DNA of 64,000 nt from Negativicutes bacterium (GCA_031292015.1 JARLHY010000202.1:104839-168838), one strand, 5' to 3'; counted from the stretch's first letter, positions 25,035 through 34,996 are shown. Notes: generated by a model from the sequence alone, not told the origin. Made by a program: numbers and translations.

Positions 25035-25275
25035 ACAGACCATTGCCCATGTATCATTTGAAGACGCCCTTGGCAAATTAGAAGTAATCGTGAAAGAACT
25101 GGAGAGGGGCGATTTGCCGTTGGAAGAGGCTCTGGAGCAGTTCGCCGCCGGCGTCACCCTGACCCAGGTTTGTCTTGCCAAGCTGAATGCCGCCGACCGT
25201 GAAATCGATAAAATTCTCCGGGAAGAAAAGGGCGAAATCGTTGAATATCCGCTGGAATTACAGGAGGAAGAATAA
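25000..25275 (+). CDS. xseB: exodeoxyribonuclease VII small subunit
   Basis: The 91-residue helical protein has the family core V-S-F-E-D-A-L-G-K-L-E-V-I-V and L-P-L-E-E-A-L-E-Q-F, plus a basic N-terminal extension. It partners XseA. A GGAGGAGG lies 6 bases upstream of ATG 25000, within xseA. Its stop overlaps the ispA start. Confidence 0.93.
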   Translation: MKKKSSPRNQSEQTIAHVSFEDALGKLEVIVKELERGDLPLEEALEQFAAGVTLTQVCLAKLNAADREIDKILREEKGEIVEYPLELQEEE

Positions 25276-26153
25276 TGCTGACCGACTATTGTCGAAGCCG
25301 GGTTAGTCAGATCGAGGCCGGGTTGGCCGGGATACTGACAAGTCTCGGCTCCCAGCCGCCGCTGATTTTTGAAGCCATGAAATACAGCCTGTTCGCCGGC
25401 GGCAAGAGAATCCGCCCGATACTGCTGATGGCCGCCGCCGACGCCGTGGGCGGGGATGGCAGCTGCTACATGCATGTGGCCTGCGGCCTGGAAATGATCC
25501 ATACCTATTCTCTGATTCATGACGACTTGCCGGCGATGGACGACGACGACCTGCGCCGGGGCAAACCGACCAATCACAAGGTCTTCGGCGAGGGGATCGC
25601 CGTCCTGGCCGGTGACGGCCTGCTCACCGCCGCCTTTGAAGTAATGCTCTCCCAGCCCCAGGTAAAGCCGGACGTCCTTGTCGCCGTCGTGCGCGGCATA
25701 GCGGCTGCGGCCGGGGCGACGGGAATGGTCGGCGGCCAGGTGGTGGATCTGATGTCCGAAGGTAAGAGCATCGACGCCGCTACCCTGAAGTTCATGCATC
25801 AGGCCAAAACCGGCGCTCTGTTCCGGGCAGCCCTGACCAGCGGCGCGCTGCTGGCCGGAGCTTCGGCCGGGCAGGTAGCCGCCCTCACCGAATACGCCGA
25901 ACAATTCGGGCTGGCTTTCCAGATCACCGACGATATTCTCGACGTGGCCGGCTCCTCCGAATCCATCGGCAAGCCGGTGGGCAGCGACGCGAAAAACAAC
26001 AAGGTTACCTATGTCACCCTGTATTCGCTGCCTGAAGCCGAGAGGATGGCCAGGCAGGCCGTGGACGCAGCCCTGGAGGCTTTGTCCGGTTTCGGCGGCG
26101 AAGCCGACATCCTGCGTGAACTGGTTCGTTATCTGATCAATCGCAAATCATAA
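25275..26153 (+). CDS. ispA: polyprenyl synthetase (farnesyl/geranyl diphosphate synthase)
   Basis: The enzyme condenses isopentenyl diphosphate units to farnesyl diphosphate, the precursor of undecaprenyl carriers and quinones. The 292-residue protein has the first Asp-rich motif in H-D-D-L-P-A-M-D-D-D-D (about 82-92) and the second in D-D-I-L-D (about 222-226), with G-G-K-R-I-R-P near 38. It lies upstream of dxs, so both belong to isoprenoid supply. Confidence 0.94.
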   Translation: MLTDYCRSRVSQIEAGLAGILTSLGSQPPLIFEAMKYSLFAGGKRIRPILLMAAADAVGGDGSCYMHVACGLEMIHTYSLIHDDLPAMDDDDLRRGKPTNHKVFGEGIAVLAGDGLLTAAFEVMLSQPQVKPDVLVAVVRGIAAAAGATGMVGGQVVDLMSEGKSIDAATLKFMHQAKTGALFRAALTSGALLAGASAGQVAALTEYAEQFGLAFQITDDILDVAGSSESIGKPVGSDAKNNKVTYVTLYSLPEAERMARQAVDAALEALSGFGGEADILRELVRYLINRKS

Positions 26154-26165
26154 GAAGGGGTAGCT

Positions 26166-26621
26166 ATGGCCGAACTGTTCGCCGCCCTTATCAATAACGT
26201 TGTCCTGTTGTCCGCGCTGACGGCGTGGCTTATCGCCCAGCTCCTGAAAACCGTCACCTCCTACTGGAAACACTCCCGCTTTGACGCCAGACGCCTGGTC
26301 GGAGCAGGCGGCATGCCCAGTTCTCATACCTCTTTGGTAATGGCACTGGCTGCCGCGGTAGGGTTTAAGAACGGCTTCGAATCAACCGCCTTTGCTGTCG
26401 CCATTGTCTTTGCCGGGATCGTTATGTACGACGCAGCCGGGGTGCGGCGGGCCGCCGGCAAGCAGGCCAAAGTAATCAACAAATTGGTGCAGGAATTGCG
26501 GGCCGAACATACCCTGAAAGAAAGCCGGCTGAAGGAACTGCTGGGTCATACCCCGCTGGAAGTTCTGGCCGGAGCGCTGCTGGGGATTGCGACGGCCTAT
26601 GCCTTTCACCGTTGTTACTGA
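26166..26621 (+). CDS. divergent PAP2 family membrane protein (YuiD-like)
   Basis: The 151-residue protein has four hydrophobic segments and the divergent PAP2 pattern G-G-M-P-S-S-H-T-S-L-V and G-H-T-P-L-E-V-L-A-G-A-L-L-G, with the phosphatase His residues. It may dephosphorylate a lipid diphosphate, consistent with placement between ispA and dxs. Substrate unknown. Confidence 0.88.
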   Translation: MAELFAALINNVVLLSALTAWLIAQLLKTVTSYWKHSRFDARRLVGAGGMPSSHTSLVMALAAAVGFKNGFESTAFAVAIVFAGIVMYDAAGVRRAAGKQAKVINKLVQELRAEHTLKESRLKELLGHTPLEVLAGALLGIATAYAFHRCY

Positions 26622-26641
26622 TGTGATGGTTGGTAAGGTTA

Positions 26642-26650
26642 TGTTATAAT
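26642..26650 (+). promoter_or_regulatory. extended -10 promoter element before dxs
   Basis: TGT followed by TATAAT 26645-26650 forms an extended -10. No strong -35 is seen. It sits 52 bases before the dxs start in the 80-base gap after yuiD. Confidence 0.5.
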
Positions 26651-26701
26651 AAAAGAGATCGATTTTTTTCGCAATGCCTTGATGAAAGAAGGGAACCCCT
26701 G

Positions 26702-28588
26702 TTGGCGAGCCTATTAGACGCCATAAATGGACCGGAAGACCTTAAGCGTCTTTCTGTCAGTCAGCTGGAAAAGCTCGCCGGAGAAATCCGCGGGCTTCTT
26801 GTCGAAACCGTCTCCCGTACCGGCGGCCACCTCGCTCCCAACCTCGGGGTCGTCGAACTCACCATAGCCCTGCACCGTGTCTTCAACAGCCCGAGCGACA
26901 AAATCATCTGGGATGTTGGACATCAGGCCTATGTACATAAAATTCTGACCGGCAGGCGAGATAAGTTCGCCACCTTGCGGCAGCTTGGCGGCATGAGCGG
27001 TTTCCCGAAACGCGGTGAAAGCGCGCACGACGCCTTCGGCACAGGCCACTCCAGCACCTCGATCTCGGCGGCCCTCGGGATCGCCCTGGCGCGGGACCTG
27101 GCAGGAGAGAAGCATGAAGTGCTGGCCGTAATCGGCGATGGGTCGCTGACCGGAGGGCAGGCTTACGAGGCTCTGAATCATGCCGGCCATCTCAGTGTCG
27201 ACCTTACCGTTATCCTCAATGACAACGAGATGTCCATCGCCAGGAACGTCGGCGCCATGTCCGAATACCTGGCCAAAGTCCGCAGCGATCCCACTTATTC
27301 CAAAGTGAAGCATGACGTCGAATACCTGCTGAAACGCATCCCGGCCATTGGCGAAAGCGTCGCCAAAACCGTGGAACGGGTGAAAGACAGCCTGAAATAT
27401 CTGGTGGTGCCTGGCGTTATTTTTGAAGAACTGGGCTTCACCTACATCGGCCCCATCGATGGACACAATATCCTGCAGCTCACCGAAGTGCTGCAAAAAT
27501 CGCGCAACATTGCCGGACCGGTATTGGTCCATGTCATCACCTGCAAGGGAAAGGGCTACCGCCCGGCAGAATGCAACGCCGACCGGTTTCATGGCGTGGG
27601 ACCGTTTTGCGTCGAATCCGGCGAAGTGATCAAAAATGGCAGCAAGCCATCCTACACCGCCGTTTTTGGCGATGCCCTGGTGGCTGTCGCCGAGAAGAAT
27701 CCCGCCGTGGTGGCCATCACTGCCGCCATGCCTGACGGGACCGGCCTGAAGTCCTTTGCCGAAAGATATCCCGCCCGCTTTTTTGATGTCGGCATCGCCG
27801 AACAGCACGCCGTCACCCTCGCAGCCGGAATGGCGGCTGCGGGCCTGAGACCGGTGGTGACGCTGTACTCCACCTTCCTGCAGCGAGCCTACGACCAGGT
27901 GCTGCATGACGTCTGTCTGCAAAACCTGCCGGTGGTCTTGGCCATCGACCGCGCCGGCATTGTCGGCGAAGACGGCGCCACTCACCAGGGGATGTTCGAT
28001 TATTCTTTCCTTCGCCATATCCCCAACCTGACCATCATGGCTCCCAAGGACGAAAATGAATTGCGCCACATGCTTTATACCGCGGTGGAACTGAACGGCC
28101 CTGTGGCTATCCGCTATCCCAGAGGCGGCGGTGTCGGCGTCCCTGTCGACGAACCGCTAAGGCTACTGCCTGTCGGCGAGGCCGAAGAGCTGCGCACAGG
28201 CAAGGATGTCGTGCTGTTCGCCGCCGGTGCGATGGTGGCGTCCTGCCTGGAAGCCGCCGATTGTCTTGCAGCGGACGGAATATCCGCCTGGGTCGTCAAC
28301 GCCCGTTTTGTCAAGCCGCTGGATGAACAGCTGATTCGCAGCCTGGCCCGCAGCGTCGGCGTCGTTGTAACCGTCGAAGACAACATCCTGGCCGGAGGCT
28401 TCGGCACCGCGGTCCTTGAATACATCAACAGCCAGAACCTCAACTGGGTCAAGTTGCTCCGGCTGGGGCTGCCGGATACCTTCATCGAACACGGCAGCAG
28501 GAGGGAGCTTCTCGCCAAATATCAGCTTGACGCCGCCGGGATAGCATCGTCCGTTGCCGCTTATCTTAAGCGCTACGGGGCTCGCTGA
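26702..28588 (+). CDS. dxs: 1-deoxy-D-xylulose-5-phosphate synthase
   Basis: Dxs condenses pyruvate and glyceraldehyde 3-phosphate in the first step of the MEP pathway, using thiamine diphosphate. The 628-residue protein has [13 protein letters not shown] near the N-terminus, the ThDP motif G-D-G-S-L-T-G-G (about 149-156) with later N-D-N-E-M-S-I, and the transketolase domain [14 protein letters not shown] 26702 is taken as start because AAGAAGGG is upstream and the frame then begins at the conserved region; no ATG fits. Confidence 0.95.
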   Translation: MASLLDAINGPEDLKRLSVSQLEKLAGEIRGLLVETVSRTGGHLAPNLGVVELTIALHRVFNSPSDKIIWDVGHQAYVHKILTGRRDKFATLRQLGGMSGFPKRGESAHDAFGTGHSSTSISAALGIALARDLAGEKHEVLAVIGDGSLTGGQAYEALNHAGHLSVDLTVILNDNEMSIARNVGAMSEYLAKVRSDPTYSKVKHDVEYLLKRIPAIGESVAKTVERVKDSLKYLVVPGVIFEELGFTYIGPIDGHNILQLTEVLQKSRNIAGPVLVHVITCKGKGYRPAECNADRFHGVGPFCVESGEVIKNGSKPSYTAVFGDALVAVAEKNPAVVAITAAMPDGTGLKSFAERYPARFFDVGIAEQHAVTLAAGMAAAGLRPVVTLYSTFLQRAYDQVLHDVCLQNLPVVLAIDRAGIVGEDGATHQGMFDYSFLRHIPNLTIMAPKDENELRHMLYTAVELNGPVAIRYPRGGGVGVPVDEPLRLLPVGEAEELRTGKDVVLFAAGAMVASCLEAADCLAADGISAWVVNARFVKPLDEQLIRSLARSVGVVVTVEDNILAGGFGTAVLEYINSQNLNWVKLLRLGLPDTFIEHGSRRELLAKYQLDAAGIASSVAAYLKRYGAR

Positions 28589-28589
28589 C

Positions 28590-29396
28590 ATGGCCAGGGA
28601 ACGCTTGGATGTCGTCATGTTCCAGCGCGGCCTGGCGGTGAGCCGTGAACGGGCCAAAGCCAGCATCATGGCCGGCAAGGTTTTTGTCGGCGGCAAAAAG
28701 GTGGACAAGGCCGGTACCCTCATCGCCCCAGACGCCGACATCACCGTCAGCGGCGACGGCATCGGCTATGTCAGCCGGGGCGGGCTGAAACTGGCCAAAG
28801 CCCTGACCGCCTTCGCCATCGACCTTGACGGCAAAGTTATGGCTGACATCGGGGCCTCCACCGGCGGCTTCACCGACTGTGCCCTCAAAAACGGCGCGGC
28901 GCGGGTCTATGCCATCGACGTAGGCTATGGCCAACTGGCCTGGTCGCTGCGGACCGACCCACGAGTTATCAACATGGAGCGAACCAACATCCGCGACGTT
29001 ACCCCGGAAAAGCTGGGAGAAACGCTGGATTTTGCCGTTATCGACGTTGCCTTCATATCCCTGGACAAAGTACTGCCTGTGGCCAAACAGCTTCTTTCTT
29101 CGGCAGGACGGGTGGTGGCGCTGATCAAGCCCCAGTTCGAGGCCGGCCGGGAGAAGGTCGGCAAAAAAGGCGTAGTCAAGGACCCTGCTGTCCATGCCGA
29201 AGTAATCCTCAGGATCCTGGCCGTGGCCGGGGATCTCGGCTTCCACGCTATGGGGCTCACCTTTTCGCCGGTAAAAGGACCGGAAGGCAATATCGAATAC
29301 CTGTTGTACCTGTCCGTCTCAGGTGACGGCACCGGCGTTGACGACAACGCGGTCCGACAGGCGGTACAGGAAGCGCACACCTGTTTGAACGGCTAA
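28590..29396 (+). CDS. TlyA family RNA methyltransferase / hemolysin-like protein
   Basis: The 268-residue protein has an N-terminal S4 RNA-binding domain (R-L-D-V-V-M-F-Q-R-G-L-A) and an FtsJ-type SAM fold with D-I-G-A-S-T-G-G-F-T-D (about 87-97). TlyA enzymes 2'-O-methylate 16S and 23S rRNA. It lies between dxs and nadK as yqxC does in B. subtilis. It starts one base after the dxs stop. Confidence 0.93.
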   Translation: MARERLDVVMFQRGLAVSRERAKASIMAGKVFVGGKKVDKAGTLIAPDADITVSGDGIGYVSRGGLKLAKALTAFAIDLDGKVMADIGASTGGFTDCALKNGAARVYAIDVGYGQLAWSLRTDPRVINMERTNIRDVTPEKLGETLDFAVIDVAFISLDKVLPVAKQLLSSAGRVVALIKPQFEAGREKVGKKGVVKDPAVHAEVILRILAVAGDLGFHAMGLTFSPVKGPEGNIEYLLYLSVSGDGTGVDDNAVRQAVQEAHTCLNG

Positions 29397-29410
29397 GTGG
29401 AGGGGATCGA

Positions 29411-30289
29411 GTGCTCACTATCGGGTTATTTCCGAACACAAAAAAACCAGCCATCACCACCGTACTGGGCCGGCTTGTCCAGCATTGCAAAGACCGCGGC
29501 GTAAAAATATTCATTCCCGAGGATGCGGCCCGGGAGACAGGCTATCCCGAGCTGGCCTGCGACCGGGAACAGATAAAACAGGAAATTCAGCTTGCCATCA
29601 CCTTGGGCGGCGACGGTACGCTGCTTTATACCGCCAGGGAAATTGCCGCCGCCGGAATTCCGGTCTGCGGCATCAACCTCGGCCGGCTTGGCTTTCTCAC
29701 CGAAGTTGAGGTACCTGAACTGGAGCCGGCTGTAGATAAGTTGATCAACGGCGACTACTATATTGAAGAACGGCTGATGCTTGCTACCGTCATTCAGCGG
29801 GCCGGGCGCGAGATCTCGCTGCCCCATGCTCTCAACGATGTTGTCATCACCAAGGGGGGCATTTCCCGGATGATCCGGCTGAAGCTGTATCTTGACGGCG
29901 AATTGACCGCCAAATATCCAGCCGATGGACTGATTGTCGCGACCTCCACCGGCTCCACCGGCTATTCCCTGTCCGCCGGCGGACCTGTCGTCAACCCCAA
30001 TCTAAAAGTCATCCTTCTCACCCCGATCTGCCCTCATACCCTTGACGCCAGATCGCTGATCGTATCCGAGCAGGAGGAAATCAAAATCACCATGCAGGCC
30101 ACCCACGACGACATTGTCCTGACCATAGACGGTCAAAATGTCCATGACCTCACGCCCGACGACACCATCATAGTCCGGCGTTCACCCTACCGGGCCAGAT
30201 TCGTCCGTCTTAGCGGCCGGAGCTATTCCCATACCTTCCGGACCAAACTGTGGCGGAGTGATGACAACGATGACGACGATAGCTGCTAA
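29411..30289 (+). CDS. nadK: NAD(+) kinase
   Basis: NadK phosphorylates NAD to NADP in the cytoplasm. The 292-residue product has G-G-D-G-T-L-L (about 66-72), the ATP-binding and catalytic motif with its Asp, and T-S-T-G-S-T-G-Y-S-L-S-A-G-G-P (about 178-192). GTG 29411 follows GGAGGGGATCGA. Its 3' end overlaps the next gene by about 20 bases. Confidence 0.95.
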   Translation: MLTIGLFPNTKKPAITTVLGRLVQHCKDRGVKIFIPEDAARETGYPELACDREQIKQEIQLAITLGGDGTLLYTAREIAAAGIPVCGINLGRLGFLTEVEVPELEPAVDKLINGDYYIEERLMLATVIQRAGREISLPHALNDVVITKGGISRMIRLKLYLDGELTAKYPADGLIVATSTGSTGYSLSAGGPVVNPNLKVILLTPICPHTLDARSLIVSEQEEIKITMQATHDDIVLTIDGQNVHDLTPDDTIIVRRSPYRARFVRLSGRSYSHTFRTKLWRSDDNDDDDSC

Positions 30290-30851
30290 TGCCGTGGAAA
30301 TGGCTCAGCGGCTGCTCACCGAAAGGCTGCCAGCTGCCGGCTGCGCCGTTGACGCCACCGCCGGCAACGGTCGCGACACCCTTTTCCTGGCGAAAAAAAC
30401 CGCTCCTCACGCCCAGCTCTGGGCTTTTGACATCCAGACCTCGGCTCTGGCCAACACCCAGAAGCTGCTGGTCGAACACGGCCTGGCCGACAAAGTCCGC
30501 CTGGTGCACGACTGTCATAGCAGGATTGCCAGCCATATCCAAGGAACGGTTGATATTGTCATGTACAACCTCGGCTACCTTCCTGGCGGTGACCGGGCCC
30601 TTACCACCGGGAGGGAGACCACCATCGCCTCTCTTACCGGTGTACTGCCTCAACTGGCCCTGGGAGGCCTGATTACCGTTGTTGCCTATCCCGGATATCC
30701 GGCCGGCCGGGTCGAACACGAAGCCGTCCGCCTTTTTTTGGCTGCCCTGCCGCAAAACGAATTCACCGTGGGCTGCTGGTCGATGCTGAATCAGAGAAAC
30801 GACCCGCCCCTGCTGTATATTATCCAGAGGATAAGGGGGGAACTTGCGTGA
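30270..30851 (+). CDS. class I SAM-dependent methyltransferase (YtqB-like)
   Basis: The ~193-residue protein shows the SAM-binding D-A-T-A-G-N-G-R-D-T-L-F-L (near residue 27), then V-D-I-V-M-Y-N-L-G-Y-L-P-G-G-D and a C-terminal P-P-L-L-Y-I-I-Q. This matches the YtqB rRNA methyltransferase family. Starts at 30258, 30261 or 30270 are possible; 30270 is best spaced from GGAG 30255-30258. It overlaps nadK and argR at its two ends. Confidence 0.85.
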   Translation: MTTIAANAVEMAQRLLTERLPAAGCAVDATAGNGRDTLFLAKKTAPHAQLWAFDIQTSALANTQKLLVEHGLADKVRLVHDCHSRIASHIQGTVDIVMYNLGYLPGGDRALTTGRETTIASLTGVLPQLALGGLITVVAYPGYPAGRVEHEAVRLFLAALPQNEFTVGCWSMLNQRNDPPLLYIIQRIRGELA

Positions 30852-31318
30852 AGACGAAACGCCACGCCCGAATCAAGGAAATTGTCGAGAGCCGATCCAT
30901 CCAGACCCAGGAAGAACTTGCCGACGAACTGCGCAAAATCGGCATCGAAGTTACCCAGGCCACCGTATCGCGGGATATCAAAGAAATGATGCTCATCAAA
31001 GTTCCCGCCGCCGACGGAGAATATCGCTACGCCCTGCCCAGAGAGCATAATGCCGCCTTTTCCCAGAGCCGGATGGAGAGGACCTTTCAGGACTCTGTCA
31101 TTGCTGTGGACCACAGTCTCAACCTGATTGTCCTAAAGACTCATCCCGGCACGGCCCAGGCCGTGGCCTACACCATTGACACCGTAAACTGGCCGGAGAT
31201 TCTTGGCACCGTGGCCGGCGACGACACCATCTGTGTAATCGTCAAGCCTCCGGAGGCGGTCCTTGCAGTCATGACCCGTTTCCAGTCGCTGATGGATAAA
31301 TCTTTTGCGGGGGTATAA
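30848..31318 (+). CDS. argR: arginine repressor ArgR/AhrC
   Basis: ArgR senses arginine and represses arginine biosynthesis while activating catabolism. The 156-residue protein has a winged helix N-domain (I-Q-T-Q-E-E-L-A-D-E-L, then T-V-S-R-D-I-K-E-M) and the oligomerisation/arginine-binding C-domain with G-T-V-A-G-D-D-T-I-C-V. The GTG start follows AAGGGGGG. The argR-recN pair is standard in Firmicutes. Confidence 0.95.
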   Translation: MKTKRHARIKEIVESRSIQTQEELADELRKIGIEVTQATVSRDIKEMMLIKVPAADGEYRYALPREHNAAFSQSRMERTFQDSVIAVDHSLNLIVLKTHPGTAQAVAYTIDTVNWPEILGTVAGDDTICVIVKPPEAVLAVMTRFQSLMDKSFAGV

Positions 31319-31320
31319 CC

Positions 31321-33024
31321 GTGCTTAAAACGCTGACGGTCAGCAACTTTGCGCTGATTGAACACGCTGCGATCGATTTTGCCGGCGGGCTGAACATTCT
31401 GACCGGTGAAACCGGCGCCGGAAAATCGATACTGGTGGACTCCCTTAACACCATACTGGGGGCTCGCGTCTCCGTGGAATCCATCCGCGGCGGCGCTGAT
31501 TTCTTCCGGGTCGAGGCTGTGTTCGAAGTAGCGGCCGACTCGCCGCTGCGCGGGCTGCTCGCCGATCAGGGGATCGCCCTGGAAGGTGATGACACCCTGA
31601 TCATCAGCCGCCATCTGTCCCGACAGGGCAAAGGCATCATCCTGGCCAACGGCTGCCACATCCCCTTGAGCATCCTCCGTCAGATCGGCGCCGAACTTGT
31701 GGACATGCATGGCCAACACGAGAACCAGGCCCTGCTGAAACCCGAGACCCATCTTATGCTGCTGGACGTCTTTGAGCCCCGGATCAAGGTCGCCCTGGAA
31801 GAATATCGCCGTCTTTACACCGCCTGGTGTGAGGCCAACGCTGCCGTCGAGGCCATTACCAGCGATTCGCGCCAGCGGGATGCGCGGCTGGACATGCTTT
31901 CCTGGCAGACCGGAGAAATTGCCGCTGCAGACCTGCGCGCCGATGAGGACGACACCCTGGAGCAAGACATCCTGGTACTGGCCAACGCTGAGAAAATCGT
32001 AAGCGGCGTCAGCCGTTCCTATGCTCTCTTGAGCGAGGGAGGGAAGGGCTTTGTCGGCATACTGAGCGCCCTGGCCGAAATCAAAAAAGAGCTGGAAACC
32101 GTGGCCCGCTTTGACACCTCGGTCCAAAGCCAGCTCAGTGCCGTGACTGACGGCCTTTATCAGCTGCAGGAAACCGCGTCCGAACTGAGAGATTACTGCG
32201 AAACCATCGAATTCAACCCTCAAAAACTGGCCAGATTGCAAGAAAGACTTGACATCATTCACAAACTCAAGAAAAAGTACGGCCCGACCATTCCCGAGAT
32301 CCTCGCCTACCATCAACAGGCCATGACGGAATTGTCGGCCATAACCAATTATGAAGAACGTCTTGCCGAACTTACCGTCAAAACCGCCCAGCTGAAAGAA
32401 CAGCTCGCCGGATCCGCCGCCGGGCTGGACCGGCTGCGCCGGACCGCGGCTAAAGATATGGCTGAGGCGATCTGCGCCCATCTCGGCCATCTGGGGATGC
32501 CCAAGGCGCGTCTGGCTGTAGATGTGAGGACCGTGGACCGCTATACTGCGACAGGAGCCAATGAAGTAGGCATTTTATTCTCCGCCAACCCCGGCGAAGA
32601 GCCCCGGCCGCTGCAGAAGGTCATTTCCGGCGGGGAACTGTCAAGGATAGCCCTGGCGATCAAGACAGTAAGCGCCAGCCGCGATAGCGTCGGAACCATG
32701 GTTTTCGACGAAGTCGACACTGGTGTCGGCGGCCAGACAGCTCAGATGGTGGCCGAAAAGATCGCTCTGGTATCCAGGGACAGGCAGGTGCTGTGCGTCA
32801 CCCACCTGCCACAGATCGCCGCCATGGCGGATGTTCATATTTCCGTTGAGAAAAAAGTCGAGGGTGAACGGACCAAAACCGCGGTAAAAATCCTCGCCGG
32901 TGAAGACCATCAACTGGAAGTGACCCGGATGATATCCGGCGACAACGTAACTCCTGCCGCATTGCGAAATGCCGCCGAGATGATCGCTACCGCCCAGTCT
33001 CGAAAAAGAAAAATGGTAAAATAA
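31321..33024 (+). CDS. recN: DNA repair protein RecN
   Basis: RecN is an SMC-like ATPase acting early in double-strand break repair. The 567-residue product has Walker A G-E-T-G-A-G-K-S-I (about 29-37), a coiled-coil middle (about 160-370) and the ABC signature/Walker B region S-G-G-E-L-S-R and V-F-D-E-V-D-T-G-V-G-G. It starts GTG two bases after argR and ends inside a terminator hairpin. Confidence 0.97.
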   Translation: MLKTLTVSNFALIEHAAIDFAGGLNILTGETGAGKSILVDSLNTILGARVSVESIRGGADFFRVEAVFEVAADSPLRGLLADQGIALEGDDTLIISRHLSRQGKGIILANGCHIPLSILRQIGAELVDMHGQHENQALLKPETHLMLLDVFEPRIKVALEEYRRLYTAWCEANAAVEAITSDSRQRDARLDMLSWQTGEIAAADLRADEDDTLEQDILVLANAEKIVSGVSRSYALLSEGGKGFVGILSALAEIKKELETVARFDTSVQSQLSAVTDGLYQLQETASELRDYCETIEFNPQKLARLQERLDIIHKLKKKYGPTIPEILAYHQQAMTELSAITNYEERLAELTVKTAQLKEQLAGSAAGLDRLRRTAAKDMAEAICAHLGHLGMPKARLAVDVRTVDRYTATGANEVGILFSANPGEEPRPLQKVISGGELSRIALAIKTVSASRDSVGTMVFDEVDTGVGGQTAQMVAEKIALVSRDRQVLCVTHLPQIAAMADVHISVEKKVEGERTKTAVKILAGEDHQLEVTRMISGDNVTPAALRNAAEMIATAQSRKRKMVK

Positions 33025-33052
33025 AGCGCTAGGACAAGCTAGCGCTTTATTT
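33019..33052 (+). terminator. intrinsic terminator of the xseA-recN operon
   Basis: A 14-bp perfect stem (33019-33032 with 33039-33052), with GACAAG loop and A/T-rich base, includes the recN stop codon. Its symmetry would allow termination on both strands. Confidence 0.85.
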
Positions 33053-33129
33053 ATGCACATAAACACGCGAAAATAATGATATATGTCAATTGCTGCCACA
33101 ATATCCGGAATAATCCCCGTGAAAACCGG

Positions 33130-33159
33130 GCATTTCTATTTTCGGGCAACACCATCGTT
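33130..33159 (+). promoter_or_regulatory. candidate forespore sigma-G promoter of spoIVB
   Basis: GCATT at 33130-33134 and CATCGTT at 33153-33159 are 18 bp apart, close to the sigma-G pattern GnATR-N18-CATnnTA with one deviation in each box. B. subtilis spoIVB is expressed under sigma-F and sigma-G. Confidence 0.35.
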
Positions 33160-33199
33160 GTCAGAGAAGAAGAACGGTGAACCGGGGTGATTATGGAAA

Positions 33200-34549
33200 A
33201 TGACGGGCACTAGTCGACGCTCTGCCATTGGGGTCATGCTAGCGGTAGTTATTGTGGCTTTTTGCGCATCGCCGCAGTTCAGGGATGTTTATCAGTTCCC
33301 GCCCCATCTGCGGATCATGGAAGACGAAACCGCTTCACTGTCTGTTGGCTTTCCCTTCACCATGACCGTCAACCACCAGCAAACACTGAAACTGGAGTCG
33401 ACGCCCGGAAGAATGATGTTGACGCGCCCGGTATCCATCCAGCCGCTGAACCTGGGGAACGCTATCGTCGAATTCAGGCTGCTTGGGTTCATCCCGGTCA
33501 GGACCGTCGAAGTTGACGTGGTGCCGTCGCTGCGGCTGATTCCCGGAGGCCATTCCATCGGCGTGGTGCTGCACTCTCAGGGCGTCATCGTGGTCGGCCA
33601 CTCGCCGATCCTCACTGGCGACGGACAGGGTTACACTCCGGCCAAGGATGCAGGAATTGCCGTAGGGGACGTCATCCTGAGCGTTAACGGCATACCAGCC
33701 CAAAGCGATGTCAAGGTCGCCGAAACCATCGACAACAGTGGGCGGGACGGCCGCTCCGTCGATATTCTGGTAAAACGCGGCGAGCACAGCAGCACCATCT
33801 CGGTTTCGCCGATCCTGTGCAGCGAGACCAAACGCTACCGAATCGGCCTGTTCATCCGCGACAGCGCGGCAGGGGTGGGCACTCTGACCTTCTACGAACC
33901 AAAAACCAACACCTACGGAGCGCTGGGGCACATTATCACCGACGGTGACACCAATCAGCCCATCGACTGCAACCGGGGCAAAATAGTCATGGCCACAGTA
34001 TCCGGGATTCAACAGGGCAAGCGGGGTCAACCGGGAGAAAAGATCGGGGTGTTTATCGAAGAGGACCGGGTACTGGGGGATATCAAGAAAAATTCCCAGT
34101 TCGGAATCTACGGGGAACTGACAAGCTGTCCGCCGAACCAGCTTTACTCCGACGCCGTTCCTGTCGCTTCCATGAGCCAGGTGCAACTGGGGCCGGCCGA
34201 AATGCTGACCGTTATCGACGGACAGAACATCGAGCGGTTCAGTATCGAAATCCAGAGGATCAATCTTCAGGATGCTCCGGAAGGAAAAGGGATGGTCATC
34301 AAAGTGACCGATCCCCGTCTGCTGGAAAAGACCGGGGGTATTGTCCAGGGTATGAGCGGCAGCCCGATCCTGCAAAACGGCAAACTTGTCGGGGCGGTTA
34401 CTCATGTCTTTGTTCATGATCCAGCCAAAGGTTACGGCTGTTTTGTCGATTGGATGCTGATGGAAAGCGGCCTGATACCGAAAACAGAAAGCCAGGCTGT
34501 GCGAAAACTGTTCACAAGTGAAGGCGTTGGCCTCACAAAGGCAGCATAG
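33200..34549 (+). CDS. spoIVB: SpoIVB serine peptidase (S55)
   Basis: SpoIVB is made in the forespore, secreted into the intermembrane space, and triggers pro-sigma-K processing. The 449-residue protein has an N-terminal membrane anchor (about 8-25), a PDZ domain (about 115-200, with G-I-A-V-G-D-V-I-L-S-V-N-G), and the S55 domain. The catalytic His lies in G-A-L-G-H (His244) and the nucleophile in G-M-S-G-S-P-I (Ser388). It precedes spo0A, the conserved Firmicute order. Confidence 0.96.
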   Translation: MTGTSRRSAIGVMLAVVIVAFCASPQFRDVYQFPPHLRIMEDETASLSVGFPFTMTVNHQQTLKLESTPGRMMLTRPVSIQPLNLGNAIVEFRLLGFIPVRTVEVDVVPSLRLIPGGHSIGVVLHSQGVIVVGHSPILTGDGQGYTPAKDAGIAVGDVILSVNGIPAQSDVKVAETIDNSGRDGRSVDILVKRGEHSSTISVSPILCSETKRYRIGLFIRDSAAGVGTLTFYEPKTNTYGALGHIITDGDTNQPIDCNRGKIVMATVSGIQQGKRGQPGEKIGVFIEEDRVLGDIKKNSQFGIYGELTSCPPNQLYSDAVPVASMSQVQLGPAEMLTVIDGQNIERFSIEIQRINLQDAPEGKGMVIKVTDPRLLEKTGGIVQGMSGSPILQNGKLVGAVTHVFVHDPAKGYGCFVDWMLMESGLIPKTESQAVRKLFTSEGVGLTKAA

Positions 34550-34567
34550 ACAATATGCCCATGCCTC

Positions 34568-34606
34568 AATTAACGCCAGGCCGGCCAGAGCGGCCTGGCG
34601 TTAATT
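34568..34606 (+). terminator. long inverted repeat, probable terminator after spoIVB
   Basis: A 16-bp perfect stem (34568-34583 with 34591-34606) has a 7-base loop. No T tract follows, so it may act as a bidirectional or Rho-independent-like stop, or as an mRNA stabiliser. Confidence 0.6.
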
Positions 34607-34620
34607 GAAGTTCAGACGCT

Positions 34621-34627
34621 TGTCGAA
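34621..34627 (+). promoter_or_regulatory. 0A box (Spo0A binding site) in the spo0A upstream region
   Basis: TGTCGAA matches the core 0A box exactly. A second, imperfect TGTCGTT follows at 34631. The 430-base stretch 34607-35037 holds no gene; it is A/T-rich compared with its neighbours and contains this box and another at 34997. Confidence 0.55.
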
Positions 34628-34996
34628 TAATGTCGTTTTTGTTGGAAATATTTCACAAGTTAAATACAGGATATTGGCGAATCGGTAAAGAAACATAAAT
34701 CAAAATCACTGAAATAGACAAACAACAAAGCAGACAGTGCATCGGGGATTTTTAGGTTCGGAATTTAGGAGGTTATGGTTACCTTTTTTGGCTTACAAGC
34801 AGGAGTTGTTGAATTTATCGTGAAATTATTATGATAAATACTAAATATTGAATAGCGAGAACGGCCGAAAATAAGACAGCTGTGATGATTATAGAATGGA
34901 ATGCACAAATTCGGCTGAGGACATGGGAGGTAAAACGAAAATAAGAGACAATTATTTGGATTTATTTTCCAAATCAGGAAGGATATGCCGGGGAAA

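Noticed and set aside
26714..28069. 451-codon open frame on the minus strand opposite dxs
   Set aside because: dxs is a clear full-length gene on the plus strand; the antisense frame has no family motif and is explained by codon bias in G+C-rich DNA.
31168..32490. 440-codon open frame opposite argR/recN
   Set aside because: recN has Walker and SMC motifs; the antisense product is low-complexity and lacks a ribosome site.
33335..34417. 360-codon open frame opposite spoIVB
   Set aside because: Shadow of spoIVB, which has an intact PDZ and S55 domain.
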